From an uncultured Verrucomicrobiales bacterium (GTDB lineage Bacteria; Verrucomicrobiota; Verrucomicrobiia; Verrucomicrobiales; Akkermansiaceae), in contig CALABM010000240.1 of assembly GCA_937885815.1 (NCBI GenBank), forward strand, positions 1 to 6,663: DNA of 6,663 nucleotides, given 5' to 3'. The notes under the pieces were generated by a model. The model ran no database searches. It saw nothing but the letters and a program-made list of their open reading frames with translations, and had not been told where the DNA came from. The translations under genes were made by a program, and so were the position numbers. This document shows, one piece after another, positions 1 through 5,426 of the stretch (the first letter of the stretch is position 1; every line of letters begins with the position of its first letter).

Positions 1-293
1 CCCGCTATTATGACCGCTCCGGTTCCTATATCGGCAGCGCTCAGCACGACAGCAATGGCAACACCCGCTATTATGACCGCTCCGGTTCCTATGCTGGCAG
101 CTCCAGCCGCAGTGGTGACACCACCCGCTATTACGACCGCACCGGCTCTTACTCCGGCAGCGCCAGTCGCAGCGGCAACACCACCCGCTATTATGACCGC
201 TCCGGTTCATACTCCGGCAGCGCCACAGAAAGCGGCAACGACACCAGATATTATAACCGAAACGGCTCTTACGCCGGCTCCAGAAGCAGATAA
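1..293 (+). CDS. 3' end of a Tyr/Gly/Ser-rich tandem-repeat protein (partial)
   Basis: The reading frame is already open at the left edge (first full codon at base 3) and ends at TAA 291-293, giving 96 visible residues. The protein consists of four 20-21-residue units plus a final partial unit, with the core TRYYDRSGSYSGSASRSGNT. RYY(D/N)R, GSY and GS are nearly invariant, and the tail ends GSRSR. Arg, Tyr, Ser and Gly dominate, and there are no Cys residues. I see no membrane segment or catalytic motif in the visible part. Similar short YD/G repeats occur in many bacterial proteins of unknown role. The N-terminal part, which would show export or enzyme domains, is outside the window. I chose this frame over the Ala/Pro-rich frame that is also open here because its periodic aromatic and charged pattern is protein-like and it stops cleanly before the tRNA promoter. 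No function can be assigned. Confidence 0.75.
   Translation, partial: RYYDRSGSYIGSAQHDSNGNTRYYDRSGSYAGSSSRSGDTTRYYDRTGSYSGSASRSGNTTRYYDRSGSYSGSATESGNDTRYYNRNGSYAGSRSR
3..290 (+). repeat. In-frame 60-bp tandem repeat array (4 units plus a partial unit)
   Basis: Units begin at 3, 66, 126, 186 and 246. The first is 63 bp, the next three are 60 bp, and the last is cut short by the stop codon. The start of each unit, CGCTATTATGACCGCTCCGG, is almost identical between copies 1, 2 and 4 at the DNA level. Copies 3 and 5 have drifted, with copy 5 the most diverged. Because the unit is a multiple of three, gaining or losing copies keeps the protein frame and also keeps other frames open. Confidence 0.9.
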
Positions 294-300
294 TTTCACT

Positions 301-366
301 TTTTTTGAAAAAAATCACCATTTTTACAAAAAAAGGCTTGCATTCTCCTTTTCTTTCATGTATACT
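301..366 (+). promoter_or_regulatory. Promoter of the tRNA-Leu gene with A/T-rich upstream element
   Basis: The -35 box is TTGCAT at 338-343 and the -10 box is TATACT at 361-366, separated by exactly 17 bases; this is the best-formed promoter in the window. Bases 301-334 are runs of T and A that could act as an UP element contacting the RNA polymerase alpha subunit. The bases just after the -10 box, TGCGGCGC, form a G+C-rich discriminator of the type found at stable-RNA promoters under stringent control. The expected transcript start near 373 leaves a 5' leader of about 20 bases for RNase P to remove. Confidence 0.75.
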
Positions 367-393
367 TGCGGCGCACCAAGTGCAAAACCCAAT

Positions 394-475
<82 letters not shown>

Positions 476-477
476 GC

Positions 478-511
478 AAAAAAAGGTTACGTGAACAACG
501 TAACCTTTTTT
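478..511 (+). terminator. Rho-independent terminator after tRNA-Leu
   Basis: A perfect 8-bp stem, GGTTACGT (485-492) with ACGTAACC (498-505), closes a 5-base loop. It is extended by an A-run on the left (478-484) pairing with six Ts on the right (506-511). The T-run follows the stem directly, as expected for intrinsic termination. It begins three bases after the tRNA end, so the tRNA is probably a single-gene transcript. The A-run on the left means it could also stop leftward transcription. Confidence 0.9.
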
Positions 512-562
512 ATTTTTACAGCAGACCCGAATCATTTTATTAAAAAAGCATAACTTTCCTTC

Positions 563-591
563 TTGACATCTGCTGCAGCTCATGGCACTCT
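563..591 (+). promoter_or_regulatory. Probable promoter of the helical-repeat protein gene
   Basis: A perfect -35 box, TTGACA, lies at 563-568. At 17-base spacing the -10 position is CACTCT (586-591), a weak match, but it is preceded by TGG, which would serve as an extended -10. The -10 box ends nine bases before the ATG at 601. The predicted transcript start is therefore at or within about three bases of the start codon, and no Shine-Dalgarno sequence would be in the message. Confidence 0.45.
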
Positions 592-600
592 GAATGAGTT

Positions 601-1542
601 ATGAGACAACAGCTGATTACCCTTCTGCTAGCATTCGGGCTACTGATGAGTGCTGTGGCACAAGCCACGGACGGAGTAGCGTTCATCATAGAACCCGCTT
701 CATCCGTCAAACCCGGGAATATATCTTACCCCGCCCCCTCTCCGGAAATGCTGGAAGCGGCCGAGCAGGCAGCAGAACAGGCTAAAAATCAGCTTCAGAT
801 GGGTATCATTGACAAAGATGAAGAGCTACAAGCCCAGCTGGCATACCAGCACCTTCTTCTGGCAAGGGGGAATCAAACACCCCAACAGCTCCAAAGCGTG
901 TACAATCGCATTGTGGAGCTAAGCCGAGAACGAGAGGAGCTGATAACAACCAGACACCGAGCAGGAGCAGCCACGGATATAGCTCTGCACACCACCCAGG
1001 CTCAGGCCGCTTGGGCTCAGGCGAATGCTGTTCATAGCACAAACCCGGCTGAATACACCCGCCAACTGCAAACCGCTCAGCGCGCTCTCACCGCACTTGT
1101 GCAATGCTGCGAGAACAGATACAGGAATGGGCTCGCCGGAATAGAAGAGAAAATGATAGCTGATATTGCTCTGGCAGAAGTCTGCCTGGCCCTGCACTAC
1201 CGCAGCGCGGAACGCCGACAGGCAGCCGCCCGTGCTCAGGAAGCATACGACAAGCTTGCCGCGCTGTATGCAGCCCGCGCCCGTGAAGGGATGGGCTCCC
1301 GTAAAAAAGAAGCAGAAGCTAATGCCGCTGCCGCCCTCTTCCGCCGTGAATGCGCCCGGCATATCAGCCGGAATCGCAGCGAAGCCCGCCGCGCACAATC
1401 TCAACTCTGCGCAGCCCTTACTGCGGCTCAGGAGCAATGCACCCGCAACGTAGCAAACGGCCTGAGCTCCGTTCCGGAGCTCAACGCCATCTCAGCTCGC
1501 CTCGCTGCGGAAAACGCCAGTCTCCGCCGCATGGCAAGATAA
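601..1542 (+). CDS. Exported alpha-helical protein with five ~55-residue hairpin repeats
   Basis: 313 residues. Residues 1-22 form a signal peptide: a short basic start (MRQQ), a hydrophobic core, and AVA-QA or AQA-TD as the cleavage site. A Pro/Ser-rich linker (about 32-48) follows. The rest is Ala/Gln/Glu/Arg-rich and should be almost wholly helical. It contains a recurring pattern: a helix, a basic or aromatic turn with Gly, an acidic residue about 5-6 later, then a second Ala-rich helix. The turn glycines are at 68, 122, 177, 230/232 and 287, a steady spacing of about 53-57. The pattern resembles the coiled-coil hairpins of TolC-type efflux proteins (for example RYRNGLAGIEE near 173-183), but I see no beta-barrel segments. 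Cysteines lie at 169, 170, 195, 251, 270 and 280. ATG 601 is chosen because the signal peptide starts there; the ATG at 594 is in another frame. Likely periplasmic; function unknown. It ends 21 bases from the converging gene's stop. Confidence 0.85.
   Translation: MRQQLITLLLAFGLLMSAVAQATDGVAFIIEPASSVKPGNISYPAPSPEMLEAAEQAAEQAKNQLQMGIIDKDEELQAQLAYQHLLLARGNQTPQQLQSVYNRIVELSREREELITTRHRAGAATDIALHTTQAQAAWAQANAVHSTNPAEYTRQLQTAQRALTALVQCCENRYRNGLAGIEEKMIADIALAEVCLALHYRSAERRQAAARAQEAYDKLAALYAARAREGMGSRKKEAEANAAAALFRRECARHISRNRSEARRAQSQLCAALTAAQEQCTRNVANGLSSVPELNAISARLAAENASLRRMAR
1463..1483. repeat. Perfect 9-bp inverted repeat inside the coding region
   Basis: TGAGCTCCG (1463-1471) and CGGAGCTCA (1475-1483) form a perfect 9-bp stem with a 3-base TTC loop, about 57 bases before the stop codon of the helical-repeat gene. 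No T-run follows on either strand, so it is not a standard terminator. It could stabilise the 3' end of the mRNA or slow a polymerase in this convergent region, or it may be chance, since it encodes ordinary residues (LSSVPEL). Confidence 0.5.
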
Positions 1543-1563
1543 ATCAGCCCATCCCTTATCACC

Positions 1564-2556
1564 TCATTCCGGCAGGCGGAGAGTGAAAGGCTCCAGCCCG
1601 CTGGCAAGAGGAGGCGGCGCCCCATTCAGGTAACTGAGCACCTTGTAAATGAGCAGCGATGTCTTATTGCTGTACTGAGGGTCAGCCGTGAGAAGATAAC
1701 TCATCAGCACCCAAGCAGGAGTGAGCGCATTCTTGTATTGCTCAGCCTGCAGGTGGAATGAGCGCAGCCCCTGAGCATAAAGGGATGCAAGCTCGGCTCG
1801 TGTTAAGGTATTCCCCTGTATACCAACGGGTGCCAGCAGGGCCGCCATCAGCTCACTGCGGCGCACCTTGTAATTGAAATCATACGGGCGCATGCGCATC
1901 TGCGCCAGCAGGAGCAGCAGCTCACTATGAGCAGAGCGGCTTCCACGGCGGCACAAGTCATTCACCACCACCATGCAACGCTCCGGTGCCTTCAGCGCCT
2001 GAACCACATCCGCACGGCGCAGGCTACCGGGGTACAGCTGCACCCTGTCATATACCTCCAGCAGGCGATTATAGAAATCTGCGTCCGGTTCTCCCTCCTC
2101 CACTACTGAGCGGTTCATGTGAGCGATAAGCGGCAGCCGAGGGAACTGCCTGCGCAGCACGAAAGCCACACGGTCATCCGCCACGGCAGCACAATTCAAG
2201 CCGGTGGGGTTATGGCGCAGCAATTCATCCACAAGGAAAAGGCCAAAGCCGTCCTCCAGCATGGCCTTTGCCACGAAGGGATTATCAAAGTTCAAGCAGA
2301 CAGGCAACTTCTGGGCATCCGTCAACCCAAGCAAGCGCAAGTAAGCAGTCGGCGTAGTCATAGCGCGCTGCGCCGACCAATCTACAGTCCAAGCGCATGC
2401 CGGCGTAACATGTAGGCAACTCAGGCTGCGGATGCCCTGCATCTCCTTTGCGATGCCTTCACTGAGCTGCAGCATGGTATGACCGTGCAGCAGCCCGCCA
2501 CCTATACTCCAAGAGGCGTGGGGCAAGTAATCTTGTATGAGAAAATCAGTATTCAT
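1564..2556 (-). CDS. U32-peptidase-like TIM-barrel paralogue, motif-degenerate
   Basis: 330 residues, starting ATG 2556-2554 inside the stop of the upstream gene (ATGA overlap) and ending TGA 1566-1564. It aligns by eye along its length with its neighbour. LPVCLNFDNPF (84-94) matches IPVDLTFTNPL, and YDRVQLYPGSLRRADVVQAL (169-188) matches YDKVMIHPDDVFNFDLLEKL. VVNDLC (197-202) matches ILNEYC, and LTRAELASLYAQGLRSFHLQ (about 251-270) matches LTTPEIDRLYEMGFRKFKLQ. The key positions have changed, however. The second Cys of the C-x3-C-P motif is absent (C202 is followed by RRGSR), and the FKLQGR signature has become FHLQAE. If the family's cysteines hold an iron-sulfur cluster, as in the related UbiU/UbiV proteins, this copy probably cannot hold one the same way. 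It may be a partner subunit of the intact copy. No signal peptide; presumably cytoplasmic. Function unknown. Confidence 0.8.
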   Translation of the reverse strand: MNTDFLIQDYLPHASWSIGGGLLHGHTMLQLSEGIAKEMQGIRSLSCLHVTPACAWTVDWSAQRAMTTPTAYLRLLGLTDAQKLPVCLNFDNPFVAKAMLEDGFGLFLVDELLRHNPTGLNCAAVADDRVAFVLRRQFPRLPLIAHMNRSVVEEGEPDADFYNRLLEVYDRVQLYPGSLRRADVVQALKAPERCMVVVNDLCRRGSRSAHSELLLLLAQMRMRPYDFNYKVRRSELMAALLAPVGIQGNTLTRAELASLYAQGLRSFHLQAEQYKNALTPAWVLMSYLLTADPQYSNKTSLLIYKVLSYLNGAPPPLASGLEPFTLRLPE

Positions 2557-3521
2557 GCCTCAACAGTAAGCGGGGTGAAACTCTCCAAAAATGCGGTACA
2601 GAAACTCAGCCACAGCGTTTCCTGCTCCTCACCGGGCGGCAGCATAAAGCGCAGCAAGTCATTAATGAGCGGCAGCGCATTCGGGTGAGCGCGGCCTTGC
2701 AGCTTGAATTTGCGGAAGCCCATCTCATACAGGCGGTCTATTTCCGGAGTGGTGAGAGCCGCCACGCCTACGGCAGGATCAGCCAGCATAGCATTGGTGC
2801 TGCTGCAGCCATTGCGAGAAAGAGCCTTGTAGAACTTGGTGGTATCGTAGCCATCTATATCAAATGCCTGCTCAGCCATAGTGGTGTAATGGAAAGCACG
2901 CATGGGACAGTTACGCATACAATACTCGTTCAAGATGAGCTCATAGCGCCCCTTGTCCTCCAGTTTTTCCAGCAGGTCAAAATTGAAGACATCATCCGGA
3001 TGAATCATCACCTTATCATAACGCTCAGCCAAGCGCAGGTAGGAATCCAGCTGCCCCTTTCCGCCATCACAGGTAATACGCAGAATCGAAGACACCGTAC
3101 CAAGCTGAGGATAATTTGTCTTCACGTGCGCATACAGCGCCTCAGAGCCGATAATGACAGCATGGCGCACCTTGGGCGTGCTCTGAGCAGCAAAGAAACT
3201 CAGCAAGCGGTTACCGAGCATATTCTTCATATCCTCCTCACGCAGAAGCGGGTTCGTGAAGGTCAAATCCACCGGTATGCCGCGCTTCACATAACCGGCA
3301 GCGGCCGTGTTAATCTCCGTCTCGCTGCGCATCAGCATGCTGAGCACGCGCCCGCAATTCCAACGGAACAAGGGAGAACCATGCACCACAGCAAAAGGAG
3401 CATAGCCCAAATGCTCACGGCAAAAATCATGAAAACGCAGTAGCACGGCGTCCTTCGCGAACGCGCCCGAGACGTCCCACTCAGCCTCCGGCCACCTTAA
3501 TCTGTTGCGCAAACTTGTCAT
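2553..3521 (-). CDS. U32-peptidase-like TIM-barrel protein with conserved Cys motif
   Basis: 322 residues from ATG 3521. The family signatures are IPVDLTFTNPLL (about 82-93), NEYC-x3-CPMR-x2-H (about 198-211, with C201, C205 and H211), a further Cys at 239, and LYEMGFRKFKLQGR (264-277). The last is the counterpart of the KIEGR-type motif near the end of U32 barrels. This combination belongs to an uncharacterised branch of U32-like proteins. C201, C205, C239 and perhaps C151 could bind an iron-sulfur cluster, by analogy with UbiU, UbiV and other U32 proteins; that is inference. An in-frame GTG at 3539 would add six residues, but it lies upstream of the predicted -10 box and transcript start, and has no ribosome site, so I prefer ATG 3521. 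The gene is first in a two-gene operon with the degenerate paralogue and is divergent from the respiratory operon. Classical peptidase activity is not implied. Substrate unknown. Confidence 0.82.
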   Translation of the reverse strand: MTSLRNRLRWPEAEWDVSGAFAKDAVLLRFHDFCREHLGYAPFAVVHGSPLFRWNCGRVLSMLMRSETEINTAAAGYVKRGIPVDLTFTNPLLREEDMKNMLGNRLLSFFAAQSTPKVRHAVIIGSEALYAHVKTNYPQLGTVSSILRITCDGGKGQLDSYLRLAERYDKVMIHPDDVFNFDLLEKLEDKGRYELILNEYCMRNCPMRAFHYTTMAEQAFDIDGYDTTKFYKALSRNGCSSTNAMLADPAVGVAALTTPEIDRLYEMGFRKFKLQGRAHPNALPLINDLLRFMLPPGEEQETLWLSFCTAFLESFTPLTVEA

Positions 3522-3529
3522 TGCCGTAC

Positions 3530-3558
3530 AATCTACCACCCCGGAGGCCGGACGTCAA
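3530..3558 (-). promoter_or_regulatory. Promoter of the U32-like gene pair
   Basis: On the minus strand, TTGACG (3558-3553) and TAGATT (3535-3530) are separated by exactly 17 bases. The expected start of transcription, 6-8 bases after the -10 box, falls at about 3524-3522, directly in front of ATG 3521-3519. The messenger would be leaderless or nearly so, which explains the lack of a Shine-Dalgarno sequence and argues against the GTG start at 3539. Confidence 0.55.
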
Positions 3559-3569
3559 GCAGAGAGAAG

Positions 3570-3600
3570 GTGCAGTACATGATTTACGTACTACCTGCAC
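3570..3600. repeat. Imperfect inverted repeat between divergent promoters (possible operator)
   Basis: GTGCAGTAC (3570-3578) pairs with GTAC (3588-3591) and TGCAC (3596-3600), interrupted by a 4-base insertion (TACC, 3592-3595); the spacer is ATGATTTAC. The core also contains two GTAC palindromes 13 bases apart. It sits between the -35 boxes of the leftward (3558) and rightward (3608) promoters, where one regulator could affect both. There is no T-run, so it is not a terminator. The operator role is inferred. Confidence 0.4.
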
Positions 3601-3607
3601 TTGTCTA

Positions 3608-3636
3608 TTGCGGAACAAGGGCAATTCTGATAGAAT
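3608..3636 (+). promoter_or_regulatory. Promoter of the ActC-E-F respiratory operon
   Basis: TTGCGG (3608-3613) and TAGAAT (3631-3636) are separated by 17 bases. TGA precedes the -10 box, giving an extended -10 (TGATAGAAT). The -10 box ends nine bases before ATG 3646, so transcription should begin around 3643. The purine-rich AAAGAAGAA in front of the ATG would then be mostly untranscribed, so it may not act as a ribosome-binding site. Confidence 0.6.
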
Positions 3637-3645
3637 AAAGAAGAA

Positions 3646-4980
3646 ATGAGAGAAGAGGCTGCACAGAACACGCGCGCCGGATGGAGACTTCCGGTTATTC
3701 TGCTGTGTGCAGCCACAGCGCTGTGGGGGCTGGGATGGAGCGCCTGGCGCATTGCTACGGAAGGCGTAGGAGTGCTGGGCGTGAATAACGCCGTCCCTTG
3801 GGGCTGGGATATCGTGAATTTTGTTTTCTGGATAGGATTAGGGCACGCCGGCACCTTGATATCCGCGGTACTGCTCATCACAGGCAAACGCTGGCGTGGC
3901 GAGATAGCACGGCACGCGGAGCTACTGACGCTGTGTGCCGTATGCACGGCTGCAGTCTTTCCGCTGGTGCATGTAGGAAGAGCATGGATGCTCTGGCAGG
4001 TGACCCCCATCCCCACCGCCAGCGGCGTATGGCCTAACCTCGGCTCCGCCCTCATGTGGGACGCCGCCGCCATCAGCAGCTACCTGCTGCTCTCCCTCCT
4101 ATTCTGGCTGGTGAGCATGTGGGGAGAACAAGGGCCGGAATCCCTTCGCCCGCTGTGGGGGCGCTGCTGCCTGCTGCTAGCGGGGCTACTCACACCTCTT
4201 GTCGTCACCGTTCATAGTGTAGTGGGCTGCGACTTCGCACTCACGCAGCGCTGGCATGAGCCCATTATCCCGCCTTACTTTGTATGCGGCGCGCTGCTCT
4301 CCGGACTAGCCGCGGTGCAGTTGATTGCGCTGAGCCGCCGCTGCAGCAGCGAAGTCATCAGCAAGCTCTCGCAGCTCATTCTAGGCCTGAGCGGAGCCAT
4401 GGGGCTGTGCTACGGGCTGGAACTTCTGCGCGAGCCAAGCCACTGGGGCAGTGATTACGCGTTACTGCTCATGCTGAATGTGCTCCTGCCCTGCCTTTTG
4501 TTGATATTCCCTCGCTTGAGGAGCTGCCGCCCGCTGGCAGCGGCTGTGAGCGTGGGCATTCTGCTCGGCATGTGGCTGGAACGAGAGCACATCATCATCG
4601 CACGCTCCATAGCTGAGACCACCGGCAGCTACTCCCCCACCGGGGTGGACTTCGCCATGCTCGCCGGCAGCGCCGGACTCTTCCTCGCGCTTTTCCTAAG
4701 CATTTCCTCCCGCATGCCTGAAGAAAAACTGTATCCGCCGGATTACGCGGCGGCCCCCTGTTCCACTCGCCCGGCGCTCTGGGCCGGAGGTGGCGCACTG
4801 CTAGGCGCCGGAGCATGCATCCTGTGGGCCTCATGCACACAGTGGGCAGATACAGCGGGTGCGCTTGGTTCACGCCCGCATGGCTGGAGCTACTGGTGGC
4901 CCGCCATTTTCGTGAGTGCCCTGTTGGGGGCTGGCATTGCCGTATTCCTTCACTTTCTGTACTGTTACCGCCGCTCATGA
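3646..4980 (+). CDS. actC: ActC-like NrfD-family quinol subunit with C-terminal ActD-like hairpin
   Basis: 444 residues, all-membrane, about 12 helices. Residues 1-358 match ActC of alternative complex III: NAVPWGWDIVNFVFWIGLGH (48-67), HAGTLISA (67-74), FPLVHVGRAW (105-114), ALMWDAA (135-141), VHSVVGCDFA (189-198), a WHEPIIPPYFVCGA segment (203-216), GMWLERE (308-314) and SPTGVDFAMLAGSAGLF (330-346). In the family, this NrfD-type bundle forms the quinol site; H109 and D139 are the likely pocket residues. Residues 375-444 are extra: two further helices around GSRPHGWSYWWPAIF (408-422), which resembles the GG(K/R)P-x2-SWPAF loop and second helix of ActD (DUF3341). I read this as an ActC fused to the membrane hairpin of ActD, without ActD's soluble domain. 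No actA or actB gene lies upstream. The stop overlaps the next start (TCATGA). The ActC call is firm; the ActD-derived tail is probable. Confidence 0.88.
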   Translation: MREEAAQNTRAGWRLPVILLCAATALWGLGWSAWRIATEGVGVLGVNNAVPWGWDIVNFVFWIGLGHAGTLISAVLLITGKRWRGEIARHAELLTLCAVCTAAVFPLVHVGRAWMLWQVTPIPTASGVWPNLGSALMWDAAAISSYLLLSLLFWLVSMWGEQGPESLRPLWGRCCLLLAGLLTPLVVTVHSVVGCDFALTQRWHEPIIPPYFVCGALLSGLAAVQLIALSRRCSSEVISKLSQLILGLSGAMGLCYGLELLREPSHWGSDYALLLMLNVLLPCLLLIFPRLRSCRPLAAAVSVGILLGMWLEREHIIIARSIAETTGSYSPTGVDFAMLAGSAGLFLALFLSISSRMPEEKLYPPDYAAAPCSTRPALWAGGGALLGAGACILWASCTQWADTAGALGSRPHGWSYWWPAIFVSALLGAGIAVFLHFLYCYRRS

Positions 4981-5426
4981 AATATCGCTTAACCATCATC
5001 ATCACCCTCGGTTTGATACTGACGGCGGCTGCGCTCTGGAGAATAGACTTCGACCGCACCGGGCAACCCGCCCGCATTGTGTTTGACACCCCGGCGGAAG
5101 AATTGAGCACTCGCCGCCCTCACCCGAAAGACAGCATTCCCTTTGGCGAGGCTCCTGATACCCCCACCGACAGCGGACCGGAACTGTTCACCGCCCATTG
5201 TGCCCACTGCCACGGCGTAGATGGCAGTGGCAGCAGCTACGTGAGCCGCTACCCCGGCATGCCCTCCGTAGGAAATCTGACGGCCAGCGAACGCTCGCAG
5301 GAGGAACAGCATCTCATCCTCAAGGAAGGGCGCGGCGCCATGCCGGCCTTCAGTTCTCGCCTGAGCCCCGCCGATATCCGAACACTCCTTCAGCACATTC
5401 GCAGCCTCATCACCCCTCAGTCATGA
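4977..5426 (+). CDS. actE: Membrane-anchored monohaem cytochrome c, ActE-like
   Basis: 149 residues. Residues 5-21 are a hydrophobic N-terminal segment, either an uncleaved anchor or a signal peptide; there is no lipobox Cys, whereas ActE proteins are often lipoproteins. A Pro-rich linker (about 30-66) leads to a class I cytochrome c domain. Its haem site is CAHCH (C75, C78, H79), and the probable distal ligand is M122 in GRGAMPAF, with M95 as an alternative. The closing helix, LSPADIRTLLQHIRSL (129-144), is typical. The haem should sit on the periplasmic side. In ACIII this subunit passes electrons on to the terminal oxidase or a soluble carrier. Without ActA or ActB beside it, it could be the only haem acceptor encoded by this operon. 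The start at 4977 is fixed by the TCATGA overlap with the previous gene; the longer open frame from 4815 lies inside actC. Confidence 0.9.
   Translation: MKYRLTIIITLGLILTAAALWRIDFDRTGQPARIVFDTPAEELSTRRPHPKDSIPFGEAPDTPTDSGPELFTAHCAHCHGVDGSGSSYVSRYPGMPSVGNLTASERSQEEQHLILKEGRGAMPAFSSRLSPADIRTLLQHIRSLITPQS

Noticed and set aside
3..290. CRISPR array
   Set aside because: The repeats are contiguous, in-frame coding units without unique spacers.
301..335. T-run/A-run stretch as a terminator for the repeat-protein gene
   Set aside because: The T7-G-A7 pairing leaves no workable loop and contains no G-C pairs; it fits better as an A/T-rich upstream promoter element. Termination here is not excluded.
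594..785. ATG at 594 with a 63-codon frame
   Set aside because: It is out of frame with the signal-peptide gene at 601 and has no protein-like features.
1538..1560. Weak inverted repeat GATAA/TTATC between the convergent stops as a terminator
   Set aside because: Only five A/T-rich pairs with a 13-base loop and no T-run; too weak to call.
2685..3443. 252-codon open frame antisense to the U32-like gene
   Set aside because: It lies wholly opposite a gene with clear family motifs, its product has no recognisable pattern, and it has no promoter or ribosome site.
3519..3539. GTG at 3539 as the start of the U32-like gene
   Set aside because: It lies upstream of the predicted -10 box and transcript start and has no ribosome-binding site; ATG 3521 fits the promoter. 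It remains possible if another promoter is used.
4815..4976. Upstream extension of the cytochrome c frame
   Set aside because: It overlaps actC by more than 160 bases. ATG 4977 at the TCATGA junction gives a normal N-terminal hydrophobic segment.
5198..5422. Upstream extension of the ActF-like frame
   Set aside because: It lies inside actE and encodes an Arg/His-rich stretch without membrane character. ATG 5423 begins the first helix and overlaps the actE stop.
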